From contig DATNBU010000028.1 of the NCBI GenBank assembly GCA_035571835.1, positions 124,001-188,000 on the forward strand: DNA of 64,000 nt. Direction: 5' to 3'. The DNA is from Candidatus Limnocylindrales bacterium (GTDB lineage: Bacteria; Desulfobacterota; Binatia; UBA1149; CAITLU01). The notes under the pieces were generated by a model. The model was not told the DNA's origin. It saw only the letters and a program-made list of their open reading frames with translations, and ran no database searches. Positions 1 through 8,885 of this stretch are shown one piece after another (position 1 is the first letter of the stretch; each line of letters opens with the position of its first letter). Both the position numbers and the translations under genes were made by a program.

Positions 1-2
1 CA

Positions 3-836
3 TGCCGGGCGAGCGCCGGCACCTGCGATTTCGCCGAGAGCTGTACGGGAACGGCCGCCGCCTGCCCGGCCGATGCTTTCAGCACGCTTCCATGCGACGA
101 CGGTCTCTACTGCACCGGCGACGATACTTGCTCGCAAGGTTCGTGCAGCTCGCATGCGGGCTCGCCATGCGGAACGAACGCGGAGTGCAACGAAGCGACC
201 GACAGCTGCGACCCCTGCGCGCGACTGACGCTGCCGGCCACGGAAACGTGTTCGGTCGGGCAGCCCTGTACCGTTTCGATCGGCCTTGCGAGCGGCGGGT
301 TGTCCGTAGGTGACGTTTCCTCCGAGCTCGTGGCCAATCCGGTCACGACTTGCACGACCGATTGCACTGTCGGAGCTGCGGCGGCCAACGGAACCTGCAG
401 CGTCAATTCGGACTGCGCGTTCTCGGTAGCCGACATCACTCCTCCGCCGACGGCGTTCTCAGACGGCGAGATCGCAAGCGTGACCATCAACTGCTCGCAG
501 GCAGGCAGTGGCACCCTCTGCATCGGCAACACCACTATGGCTACGCCGGCGCTCGATCCGGTACTGACATGCACCAGGCCGGAATGCGCTTCTTACCAGT
601 GTGCGGGGCAATGCGAGCCGGGTGACTGCAACACGACGCCGGGCATCGACGCAGGCGACCCGATCGCGATCATTCACTGCGTCGTCGGGGACGCCAACCC
701 GCTGTTCGATTGCACGTGCGGTGCGGACTGCAACTGCCAGAACGGAACCGACGTGGCCGACGTGATCTGCGCCGTGAAGCGACTCATCGGGGCGTTTTCG
801 CCAGATACCTGCGCCGGCGCAGGGCCCAGTCCTTAG
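3..836 (+). CDS. Exported Cys-rich protein with dockerin-like C-terminus (5' end outside window)
   Basis: The frame is open from the first bases, so the start lies upstream. The visible part is very rich in cysteine, with short CDDGLYCTGDDTC-type repeats as seen in large exported proteins of Myxococcota and related groups. A beta-sandwich-like stretch follows at about residues 80-200. The end carries a Cys-bridged pair of dockerin-like loops (DAGDPIAIIHCVVG, then TDVADVICAVKRLIG). The same kind of pair recurs in five other proteins of this window. A role at the cell surface or outside the cell is inferred. No catalytic motif is visible. Confidence 0.8.
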   Translation, partial: CRASAGTCDFAESCTGTAAACPADAFSTLPCDDGLYCTGDDTCSQGSCSSHAGSPCGTNAECNEATDSCDPCARLTLPATETCSVGQPCTVSIGLASGGLSVGDVSSELVANPVTTCTTDCTVGAAAANGTCSVNSDCAFSVADITPPPTAFSDGEIASVTINCSQAGSGTLCIGNTTMATPALDPVLTCTRPECASYQCAGQCEPGDCNTTPGIDAGDPIAIIHCVVGDANPLFDCTCGADCNCQNGTDVADVICAVKRLIGAFSPDTCAGAGPSP

Positions 837-931
837 AGTCCGCCATCACGGCGGACGCGTACAGATCGGATCTACGGAGTATGGTTCGACCGAAGGCCTC
901 TTGCTGCCGTCACACCTGACCAACGCCGGCC

Positions 932-2371
932 TTAGCGCCCGGCTTTGATCAGGTTCGCCACCGTGAACCAGTCGTCCTGCACGGACGTCGGCGCATCCAT
1001 GCCGAGGTCGAGATACCAGCCCGGCTCCTTCTGGAACGCGAGGCCAGGAATCGCGACGCGGGTTCCGTGCATGAGCTGCGTGTCGATCACCGAGTACGCG
1101 TACGCGAACATGCGCGGCTCGGGGTACGAGAAGTCGACCTTCGGATTCGGCTTCTTGTCAACGCGGAAGCTGATCATCACGGTCTTCCAGAGCTGGCCGG
1201 CCGGATCCTGCAGATCCGAGTAGCCGATGATGTTCGACTCCTTGTCCACGTAGATCACGCGGCTCGAGTACGCGTAGCCCGGAAAGCGCGACTTGCCCTG
1301 CACGATGTAGACCGACGGGCGAAGCTCCCACGGCTCGCAGAACGTCATGCCGCCGTCCTTCGGGCAAAGCTGCGGAGGAAGCCGTACGCCGTGAAGCGAC
1401 ATCAGAAGAGGCTTTTCTCCGAGGAGCTTCCAGTCGAACCACGGGATCTGGCCCGCGTAGCCGCCGAAGCTGTCGACGTCGATATCCTGGCCGAAAAGCG
1501 CGTCACTTCGCTGCGTGCTCGACATGCGGCGAACGCGGCGCACGAACGGAAGGTACAGCCACGTGTCGTCCTGATGGGTCTGGTCCTGGTAGCGGAACGA
1601 GACGCCGCCGACGCCCTTCAGATCGAACGGCTCGATCAGAGGATAAAGACCGGCCTTGTGAAACGTCTTGTCGTTGTTCGGCAGAATGAGCGGCTTCGGG
1701 TCGTTCTTGATGCGGCCTTCGTAGCGGAAGATGCGCAGCCACTCGGGCACGAAGTGACGCTCGACGTTGTAGCGGCGGTTGCCGTTGGCATCGATGTAGA
1801 GCGAGCCCGTGTCGGCGTCGACCAGGTTGAGGTCGAGCGTCTCGGTGAAGTAATGCGTGCGCTCGAAGTTGTACATGATCTTCTGAGCGGCTTTGGGATC
1901 GTTGTTGTCGATGTTCGGGAACGGCTTTCCGGCAACCCAGTTGCGGATCATGTTGTCGTCGCCGATCGTGACCTGCGCCGAGTACTTCTCGGTGGCCGCT
2001 TTGTAGTCGGCCGGCACGTCGATCTTCTGGTAGGGAATCACGTCGATATCCATGCCGTTCTCGACGCACCAAAGAACGCCTGGGCTAACGAGATCCTTGA
2101 CGCGCTCCGCATTTGTCTTGTCGATCTTGTCGCCGGGTTTCACCTCGTCGCCTTTGGCGCCTTTGGGAATCACCGGCTCGGCGATCGCGCCGTCGGCGGG
2201 CGGAGCCTTGATCGGCACGCGCCGCTTTTCGCCGTCGAGGCTTTCGGCATCGGTGTCGGCTGCGAAGGCGTGCAGCGGAACAACACCGGGAAGAACGACG
2301 AGCGTGTAAAGGATGGCAGCGAGCCACGAAGCCGCACTGCGCGACGAAAGGATACCGATCGGTCTGTGCAT
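932..2371 (-). CDS. DUF1329 family exported protein
   Basis: 479 residues from the ATG at 2371, chosen because a signal peptide begins there (MHRPIGILSS, a hydrophobic stretch ending in VVLPGVV, then AFAADTD). An in-frame ATG at 2395 and an open frame further upstream exist but add residues before the signal. The body matches DUF1329, including FPGYAYSSRVIYVD and the following NIIGYSDLQDPAGQLWKT. DUF1329 proteins have a LolA/LolB-like fold, sit in the periplasm or at the outer membrane, and are often encoded beside RND exporters or hydrophobic-substrate pathways. No RND gene is nearby here, so its client is unknown. The upstream 1.2 kb is gene-free and highly structured. Confidence 0.85.
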   Translation of the reverse strand: MHRPIGILSSRSAASWLAAILYTLVVLPGVVPLHAFAADTDAESLDGEKRRVPIKAPPADGAIAEPVIPKGAKGDEVKPGDKIDKTNAERVKDLVSPGVLWCVENGMDIDVIPYQKIDVPADYKAATEKYSAQVTIGDDNMIRNWVAGKPFPNIDNNDPKAAQKIMYNFERTHYFTETLDLNLVDADTGSLYIDANGNRRYNVERHFVPEWLRIFRYEGRIKNDPKPLILPNNDKTFHKAGLYPLIEPFDLKGVGGVSFRYQDQTHQDDTWLYLPFVRRVRRMSSTQRSDALFGQDIDVDSFGGYAGQIPWFDWKLLGEKPLLMSLHGVRLPPQLCPKDGGMTFCEPWELRPSVYIVQGKSRFPGYAYSSRVIYVDKESNIIGYSDLQDPAGQLWKTVMISFRVDKKPNPKVDFSYPEPRMFAYAYSVIDTQLMHGTRVAIPGLAFQKEPGWYLDLGMDAPTSVQDDWFTVANLIKAGR

Positions 2372-2649
2372 GCTGCGATGGTGCCCTACGAACATGTTGT
2401 AGGCAACGGGGACTGTCTTCGGGGAACGCCCCCGGCCGCGAGTTTTTTCACTGCCGGGCCGGCCGAAGGGATTTGCCCACGGCTCTGGCCGTGGCGAGGG
2501 GAAATGCCCAAGGCCAGATGACGCCCTTCCGGGTCCGCGGGGCGAGGCCAAATCTTAAAGGCGAGCAAATTCAGCGGGCCATCGCGGGAGCATCGACTCG
2601 CGGCTGCGCGGCACAGCCCTTGCTCTACACGACGCGTCGCCGCCGATAC

Positions 2650-3013
2650 CTCCACCCGCCGATCAGGAATCGACTGGGAAGATGCCTCGAGCGGATCTGG
2701 AGAACGGCGACGAGAACCCCTCGGGAGGAGGAGGTTCGCCGTGGGCCGGTGTCTGTGTAGGAGCTGAACGTCCCGTCGCGCAACGCGACACTGAGACGCA
2801 AGGCTCCACCGCTTGCCGGGGAGTCGAAGGGTCGCGGTGAGGAGAAGGCCTGGAACGACCGGTGCATCGGGGGATGCATGCAGGATTTTCCAGGCTGGCC
2901 GCGACCCCGGGCAAGCAATACGCGGACGTTGGCCACCCGCCACGGCGATCCTCGAGGAGGGGCGGCAGGATCTGTCAGCGTCATTACGACGCGGGATCCC
3001 TGCCGCACCCTCC
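2650..3013. ncRNA. Candidate structured RNA: chain of nested hairpins
   Basis: Strong inverted repeats follow one another in this gene-free stretch. They are: CTCCA 2650-2654 with TGGAG 2698-2702; ACGGC/GAACC/CCTC paired with GAGG/GGTTC/GCCGT within 2703-2741; a three-tier stem 2760-2807 whose core is GTCGCG-caa-CGCGAC; a long stem 2812-2915 built from CTTGCC/GGCAAG, GGGTCGCGG/CCGCGACCC, GCCTGGAA/TTCCAGGC and TGCATC-gggg-GATGCA; and 2956-3013, a near-perfect 14-bp arm plus GATC, capped by GCGTC-attac-GACGC. The strand is undecided. On the minus strand it could be the leader of the DUF1329 gene. I could not match it to RNase P, tmRNA, SRP, 6S or a known riboswitch. Confidence 0.4.
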
Positions 3014-3648
3014 CCGCTGAGGAATTCCAGTAAATATTCCCCCAGAATCGTTTCCACCCGAAGACCCGGCAAGGTGCGTGGCAACTCGCAATTTTATCGC
3101 CGTTCAGGCGCGCGCCGCCGCGAATTCCGATTGTGAAAAATGTCGCCCTGCATTCGATAACGTGTCGAAAAAACAAGGTCCGCAGAGATATCGTCAGTTC
3201 AGGTGATGGCAGTTATTCGCGCACGAAAGCGCGCGGGTCTGTGGCAAACGTGCGCGAGAATTTTCGCGGGATTGCTCATCGCTGTTGACGGAAATGTTTC
3301 GTGCGACCAATGTCCGTCGTGCGCATCGGCCGTTCCGGCCTTCGAGACATGGCGAAGCCCTTCGTCCCCCCTTGGGGCTTGGCCGTGAGACTGTCCCGCA
3401 GAACCCACCTGTACTCCCTCTCGAAAATCGGTCGGCCGATGCGCCTCTTCGTTTGAAGCGCGACGCAGACCCTTTGAAGTGAGGCGTCCGCCTCGCAGCC
3501 AGCGCCCGCAACGTCAACGATCCATTTCCCATAGCGGTCAAAAGCTATCCCGAATCGGAAGGCTTTCGCGCCGAAATGAGATCCACGCGATTGACCCTCA
3601 CGAGGTGCTTGTGGTGGGATGCGCGCCATTCCCGAGGAAGGGGCATCC
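3014..3648. other. Intergenic stretch, no gene seen
   Basis: About 635 bases with no convincing coding frame. It holds the region upstream of the PadR gene. I see no well-spaced promoter pair or terminator here. Overlapping short open frames lack ribosome binding sites and recognisable domains. Confidence 0.5.
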
Positions 3649-4197
3649 ATGGCAAGCGGAAACCTTCGATACGCGGTGCTCGGACTCATCGCGAGCAAAA
3701 ACGACGGCGTTCACGGCTATCAGCTCAAAGGCGAGTGCGAGGCGATTGCCGACGAATTCTGGGCTCTGAATTACGGTCGACTGTATCGCATTCTCGACGA
3801 GCTCGAGGCGGCAGGATCGCTGTCCGTTGCCGACGAGATCCAGAAAGGACGCCCCAACAAGAAGGTCTACCGCATCACCGAAAAGGGACAGCAGCATCTC
3901 GACGACTGGCTGCTGGCGCCGGTCGAAGCCAACGCCCAGCCATTGCGCGACGAGATGGTGCTCAAACTTCTGTTCCTGGGCGCGGATGACATCGATCGTA
4001 TATACGAAATCATAAAGCAGCAGCGCAGCGTCTATCTTACGCGTCTTGCAAGGGTCACACGGCGCAGACGACGGCTCGAGAAGGCCGGCGTGAGCATGCG
4101 CGCCACCGAGATGATCCTGGACGGCGCCGAGATGCGAGTACGAGCGGACCTTTCATGGCTCGAGAGCATCGAACGGCGACTCATACGCCAGAACTGA
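3649..4197 (+). CDS. PadR family transcriptional regulator
   Basis: 182 residues. The start at 3649 is fixed by GAGGAAGGGG at 3634-3643. The N-terminal winged helix is typical of PadR (LRYAVLGLIASK, HGYQLKGECE, LNYGRLYRILDELEAAGSL, GRPNKKVYRITEKG). The C-terminal helical part (Vir-like) would mediate dimerisation. PadR proteins usually repress adjacent transporter or stress genes and respond to small hydrophobic ligands. The ABC ATPase gene begins 10 bases after the stop, so the two are probably co-transcribed and PadR likely controls this transporter; that control is inferred. Confidence 0.93.
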   Translation: MASGNLRYAVLGLIASKNDGVHGYQLKGECEAIADEFWALNYGRLYRILDELEAAGSLSVADEIQKGRPNKKVYRITEKGQQHLDDWLLAPVEANAQPLRDEMVLKLLFLGADDIDRIYEIIKQQRSVYLTRLARVTRRRRRLEKAGVSMRATEMILDGAEMRVRADLSWLESIERRLIRQN

Positions 4198-4207
4198 CCC
4201 GCTCCCG

Positions 4208-4903
4208 TTGATTCAATTCGCGAACATCCACAAACACTTTGGTGAAGCAGAAACCAGAGTGGAGGCGCTCTGCTCGGTCGACCTCGAGGTGCCGCGCGGA
4301 CAGATGTGCGCGATCATGGGTCCGAGCGGATCCGGAAAAAGCACGCTTTTGCATCTTGCCGCAGGGCTGGTGACGCCGGATACCGGGGACGTTCGGATCG
4401 ACAACGACGTGATCTCGTCTCTGAGCGCCGACACGCTGTCGGTGCTGCGGCGACGCAAGATCGGAATCATTTTCCAGTTCTTCAACCTCCTTCCTTATCT
4501 TACCGCTGCCGAAAACGTTGCCCTCCCGCTTCGACTCGATGAGGTTGCCGAAGACGTCGTACGGGCTGCTGTCAGCGAGAATCTCGACAGAGTCGGAATG
4601 TCGAACCGCGCAAATCACAAGGCCAGCACGCTGTCGGGAGGCGAGATGCAGCGCATCGCCATTGCTCGCGCGCTCGCGATTTCCCCGGCAGTTGTGCTTG
4701 CCGACGAACCGACGGGAAATCTCGATTCAGTTGCCGGAAGACAGATCATCGAGCTTTTACGCGACCTCAACGACAGCACGGGCGTCACCATGCTGATCGT
4801 CACTCATGATCCGGTGTGGGGTTCTTTCTGTGATCGAATCGTCCGGTTGAACGACGGCCGTATCTGTGAGGACATCTTCCTCGGCGCCGAGAGCTCGAGC
4901 TGA
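4208..4903 (+). CDS. ABC transporter ATP-binding protein, LolD/MacB type
   Basis: 231 residues from a TTG start. All ATPase motifs are intact: Walker A GPSGSGKST near residue 40, signature LSGGEMQR near 140, Walker B VVLADEPTGNLD, and the H-loop in VTHD. The NLD variant after Walker B and the short length place it in the MacB/LolD/FtsE family, whose ATPases energise FtsX-type permeases. The FtsX-type permease at 6005-8605 lies on the other strand with a ketoacyl synthase between. It is the obvious partner, which is inferred from family and location. The stop codon nearly abuts that of the convergent ketoacyl synthase gene. Confidence 0.93.
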   Translation: MIQFANIHKHFGEAETRVEALCSVDLEVPRGQMCAIMGPSGSGKSTLLHLAAGLVTPDTGDVRIDNDVISSLSADTLSVLRRRKIGIIFQFFNLLPYLTAAENVALPLRLDEVAEDVVRAAVSENLDRVGMSNRANHKASTLSGGEMQRIAIARALAISPAVVLADEPTGNLDSVAGRQIIELLRDLNDSTGVTMLIVTHDPVWGSFCDRIVRLNDGRICEDIFLGAESSS

Positions 4904-4904
4904 T

Positions 4905-5936
4905 CTACCAGCGAATGGCCATCGCGGCGCTGCTCCACGTCGAGCTTTCGGCCGTGTGCAGCACGAGAAGATCGCCTCGTTTCAGACTTTCGCCGTGTGC
5001 GAGCTCATCGAGAAGGATGAGGACGGATGCGCCGATCGTATTTCCGACCCGCTGAATGTTGATGGGTATCTTTTCTGCCGGCAGCCCATAGGAAGAAGCA
5101 ATCCGGCGGATATTCCCGGTCGCCTGGTGCGTAAGAAAAAATCGGACATCGCCTGCACCTACTCCAAGCTTTTCCATGAGCCGGAGCGCGGCGCCGGCGG
5201 CGAGTTTGCTCCCGCGACGCAGAACGCGACGAAAGTCGTGGTGCCCGAGATAATCGGCGGCGGCGTACCGTTCCGTGCCTGGCGGCAGAGCCGAGAGCAT
5301 GCCTGGAAATGTGATGCCCGGCGCGGCGGCGTCGCTATTGAGATACAGATCGAGCATCTCGATCGACGGGCGTTTTCCATCCGACGTCTGCGCAATGACG
5401 AGCGCGCCGGCGCCGTCGGCGTAAAGCAGCGAGTTGAGCACATGGTCCGTCGGAATGTCCTTTCCGAATCGGAAAAACGGCGAAGGGGTCTCGGCCGCAA
5501 CCACGAGTACAACCCTGCCATCAATTCGAGAGGACAAGGCCGACGCGAGCTCCACCGCGCGGAATGCCCCGGTACACGGCGCCTGCAGCGAGAATGCCGG
5601 TACTCCCAGCAGACCCAGGCCCCGCGCGACCAGACAATCCATGGGTGGATTCAGAAAGTCCGGAGTCGTGCTTACGGTGATGATCGCGCCGACATCCGTT
5701 GTCGACGCTCCACTGTCGCGCAGCGCGGCGAGTGATGCCGAGATCGCGAGATCGCTGCACCGTTGACCGCTGGGCGGGTCGGCGTGCTCGGCACCGCGAG
5801 ACCACCGGCGCTCCTCGATCTCGAACATCCCGGAGATTCGTGCGGCTGGAAAACCTGTCAGCTGCTCCAGCTCGGCGTTGGAGACGACTCGGTCTGGAAG
5901 CGACGAGCCAATTCCGAGTATTGTCATCAGAGGCAT
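4905..5936 (-). CDS. 3-oxoacyl-ACP synthase III (KAS III/FabH) family protein
   Basis: 343 residues, normal for FabH-type thiolases. The triad is complete: Cys121 in QAPCTGA, His270 in LTHQATGNIRR, Asn299 in RVGNTIGAS. The helix after the Cys (FRAVELASAL) and the GAGALV motif are also typical. The family condenses an acyl-CoA or acyl-enzyme with malonyl-ACP, and also includes acyl transferases of secondary metabolism. HQATGNIRR deviates from the HQANxRI of housekeeping FabH. It lies 68 bases downstream of the FtsX-type permease gene and probably shares its transcript. That hints at making or acylating the molecule the transporter handles; this is inference. Confidence 0.9.
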   Translation of the reverse strand: MPLMTILGIGSSLPDRVVSNAELEQLTGFPAARISGMFEIEERRWSRGAEHADPPSGQRCSDLAISASLAALRDSGASTTDVGAIITVSTTPDFLNPPMDCLVARGLGLLGVPAFSLQAPCTGAFRAVELASALSSRIDGRVVLVVAAETPSPFFRFGKDIPTDHVLNSLLYADGAGALVIAQTSDGKRPSIEMLDLYLNSDAAAPGITFPGMLSALPPGTERYAAADYLGHHDFRRVLRRGSKLAAGAALRLMEKLGVGAGDVRFFLTHQATGNIRRIASSYGLPAEKIPINIQRVGNTIGASVLILLDELAHGESLKRGDLLVLHTAESSTWSSAAMAIRW

Positions 5937-6004
5937 GGCGCAGCGCCCGGAGTGTTACTCAGAAGACGCGCGGATGCACGCCTGGCATCAGCGGCCCGGC
6001 GAAT

Positions 6005-8605
6005 TCATGACTCAAATCGAATGGTCGTCAGTGCCGGCTGTCGCAGTGCAAACGCAGCCGCGACGGTGGCGGCCAGCATTGCCGTGATTGCGGCGAGCGC
6101 AAGAGAGATGAAAATGCTCTGCCACGCGATGCTCAGCTCGAGAACGTATCCGACAAGCGCCGGGTAATTGTAGTGCACCCAGACCCACGCGCAGAGGATC
6201 CCGACTGCCGCTCCGCAAATTGCGGCAGCGATGGTAACGGCCAATCCTTCGAGTCGTGCAATCTGGATCACCTGCGTGTCGGTCAACCCGACAATTCGCA
6301 GCACGGCCAGTTCACGCCTTCGTGACAGAACATTGGAGACTACGAGGTCAGCGATTCCGACGGCCGTCAGGAACAACACGAGCAGCTTAATCGTATCGAT
6401 ATCGGCAAACGCCTCGCCGATGAATCCGTCGACACGGTCGATCATCTGCTGCGTCGGCATTACCGACAGAGTGCGCCCGCTCGGTACGGAATCGCCAACC
6501 TCACGGGCGAGCCCGGAAACGGCGCCTCCGGGCTTGAGAGTGACAGAATAGAAATTTACGAGGTCGTCTTTCCATCTCGTCGCGACGGTGTCGCGATTCA
6601 AGATCACCGAGCCCTTGTCGGACACGTAGTCGGGGACGATGGCCACGACGGCAACATCGACCATGCCCGTCACGGTCGCGAGCGAGATGTGATTGTTCGT
6701 CGGCAATCCGAAGTGCGCCACGAAGTTTTCGGAAACGGCCGCTCCTTCGCCGCGCGCGAGGCGCGACTTGATTTCGGCGGCGCCGAGGCCACCGACGGGC
6801 GTCCCGTGGCTGGCGGCGTCGAGCAAGAGCCTCTCGCTCATCGCTGCGACTGCTATGCGCTCGCCCTGATACGGCTGTCCTTGAAGGACGCGAAGCGTCT
6901 CGACATTCTTGACGTTCGGGAGATCGCGAAGCGGCTTCTCGAGGTTTCGCTCGACAGGAGCCGGTAACCACCCGCCGGTCACGGCGCGCGCAGATACCAG
7001 AGCGTCTCCGGCAAAACCGTACCAGCCCGCGACCGACGTGCGAAAGCTTTGCACGAGACTGCCCGCCCCGACCGAAATCGCGACGCTGAGCGTGATGGCG
7101 GAAGCCGTCACCAGGCTCCGATCGAGCGCACGAAGAAGATTCTCTCCGGCAATTTTTCCCGAAATACCGGACAGAGCGGACAGAACAGGCAGCGCGCCCG
7201 CCCATGCCGAGTTCATCACCGGGAGCATCGCAAGGACCGAAGATACGATCACGAGAATGCCCCCAAGCGACACCATTGCAGCAGAGCCGGCCGAAACTCC
7301 TCTTACGAGCGTTATGAACCCCGCAAGTCCCGGCACCGTCGCTGCCGCGAGAGCCGCCTGCCAGGAGAATGCAGATCGAAATAGCGGCGCGTCCTCTCGC
7401 TGAAGCAGAAACGGCGTCACATGTCGCAATCGCCGAGCAGGCAGGTATGCCGCACAGGCTGCAGTCAGAATCCCACCTGCAGGATGTGCCATGAGCACAA
7501 TCCACGGATTCCATGAGACGCGCGCCGCATCGAAGGGCAACGAGTAGTTCAATCCCATCCCCGCTGCAGCGTCCTCGCCGATGAAATTGGAAAGCTCGAG
7601 TCCCAGGATGACTCCGGCGACCGAACCGATTGCCCCGAGCAATCCGGCCTCAACCACGATCGATCGAACCAGAATTCCCGGCGAGGCTCCGATTGTCACC
7701 AGTGTCGCCATCGACGGGATCCTCTGCAGGACCATCGTCGTAGTCGAAGCGTAAATGATGAAGACCGCTGCCAGCAGCGCGAGCGAGCTCATTCCAACGA
7801 GCGTGGAACGCAACCCGTCGACCGTGTGGAGTCCCACGACCCGACGCTGCATCGGAGTATCCACGTGAAGTCCAGGCTGAAGAAGCTGTTCTATGGACTC
7901 CTGCGCTTGCGAAATGCTCGCGCCCGGCTTCAGCCGGATGTCGATCTGATCGACCATCGAATTTTCGAAGGTTCCCTGTCTTCCGGCAACAGGTTGCGCG
8001 GCCGGCAGGAACATCGCCACGAGTCTGCCGCCGAGAAATGCAGCGAGTCCTTTCGTAGCGATGATGCCGTGGACCGTATACTCGTTCGTGCCATCGACGG
8101 CCGACAGCCGCACTTTAGACCCCAGGCTCAGGCCTCGCTGTTTCGCAATGACATCGGTTAGAAAGATCCCGCGCGGGTCGTCGAGGATCTGAAAGTCGCC
8201 CGGATCTCGCTGAAGCACTTCGACTTCGTAAAGCGCGAGGACGTCGTCCTGCAGAAGATCGATGCCGAACAGCTCCACCGTCTCCGGCTGGCTGTCGACG
8301 AACGTCACCTGGCTGTGAATGAGGGCGGCCGCCTGCCGCACGAACGGCTGCGCGCGTACCTTCTCGAGCAGGTCTTCCGAAAAGCCCGTCTCGCCCGTCC
8401 CGAACGTCACCTGAAGATCGGCCTTTCCGCCAAGCCTCTCGAGATCGCCGGCAAACCCGCTGACGATGCTCTCGGTCGAGATATGCATCGCCGTCAACAG
8501 CGCTACTCCGACGGCGACGGTCCCGATCATCAGCAGCGACCGGACCGGCCGCGACGCGAGCTCCGGGCGGCTGACGAACCTCAGCAGTACGAGCAGCGCT
8601 TTCAC
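6005..8605 (-). CDS. ABC transporter permease with two FtsX/MacB domains
   Basis: 866 residues from a GTG start preceded by AAGGAAG. A membrane helix near residues 20-42 is followed by a large periplasmic MacB-type domain and three helices around residues 265-390. A second periplasmic domain follows, and three C-terminal helices (LLVLFLTAVGIADLVV; LAVTIAAAICGAAVGILC; FISLALAAITAMLAATVA). The RRRELAVLRIVGLT motif between them is the FtsX coupling region. This duplicated layout matches permeases of lipoprotein or lipid/peptide export systems that need a separate LolD/MacB-type ATPase. The likely ATPase is the product of 4208-4903. Confidence 0.9.
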   Translation of the reverse strand: MKALLVLLRFVSRPELASRPVRSLLMIGTVAVGVALLTAMHISTESIVSGFAGDLERLGGKADLQVTFGTGETGFSEDLLEKVRAQPFVRQAAALIHSQVTFVDSQPETVELFGIDLLQDDVLALYEVEVLQRDPGDFQILDDPRGIFLTDVIAKQRGLSLGSKVRLSAVDGTNEYTVHGIIATKGLAAFLGGRLVAMFLPAAQPVAGRQGTFENSMVDQIDIRLKPGASISQAQESIEQLLQPGLHVDTPMQRRVVGLHTVDGLRSTLVGMSSLALLAAVFIIYASTTTMVLQRIPSMATLVTIGASPGILVRSIVVEAGLLGAIGSVAGVILGLELSNFIGEDAAAGMGLNYSLPFDAARVSWNPWIVLMAHPAGGILTAACAAYLPARRLRHVTPFLLQREDAPLFRSAFSWQAALAAATVPGLAGFITLVRGVSAGSAAMVSLGGILVIVSSVLAMLPVMNSAWAGALPVLSALSGISGKIAGENLLRALDRSLVTASAITLSVAISVGAGSLVQSFRTSVAGWYGFAGDALVSARAVTGGWLPAPVERNLEKPLRDLPNVKNVETLRVLQGQPYQGERIAVAAMSERLLLDAASHGTPVGGLGAAEIKSRLARGEGAAVSENFVAHFGLPTNNHISLATVTGMVDVAVVAIVPDYVSDKGSVILNRDTVATRWKDDLVNFYSVTLKPGGAVSGLAREVGDSVPSGRTLSVMPTQQMIDRVDGFIGEAFADIDTIKLLVLFLTAVGIADLVVSNVLSRRRELAVLRIVGLTDTQVIQIARLEGLAVTIAAAICGAAVGILCAWVWVHYNYPALVGYVLELSIAWQSIFISLALAAITAMLAATVAAAFALRQPALTTIRFES

Positions 8606-8885
8606 TGGAGTGGACTTCCTTTCATCCGGGCTCGCGGTCGCGACTTCGCCCGAAGCCGGCCAAGTCGGATGTTAAGCGCCGTTTGCCGCCCATCGAAGAG
8701 CTGCGGCGAAGTCCTTATTTCGAATGGAAATAGAGAGTTGGGATTGCGAGGTATTGGCGCTCAGTCGACCACAACGCGGGCGCCCGTGTCTCGGTCGTCA
8801 GTCCCTTCTTATTGTCTGAGCTCTGTCTTCCCGTCGTGTTTGCGCGCGCGAGCTCGAATCATCGAGGGTGACGGCGTCTGCCGGC

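Noticed and set aside
1067-2521. Long plus-strand open frame opposite the DUF1329 gene
   Set aside because: It is antisense to a recognised gene, and its Arg/Val/Asp-rich composition is the usual mirror of high-GC coding sequence.
2789-2808. GACGCAAGGC resembling part of a cyclic-di-GMP-I riboswitch
   Set aside because: The first conserved GCAAA segment and the paired architecture of that class are missing.
2650-3013. RNase P, tmRNA, SRP or 6S RNA for the structured region
   Set aside because: None of the invariant core sequences of these RNAs could be found on either strand.
5118-5140. Alternative reading of the KAS III gene as a pseudogene because of the HQAT motif
   Set aside because: The Cys-His-Asn triad is complete and the frame is intact; HQAT is a known kind of variation in the family.
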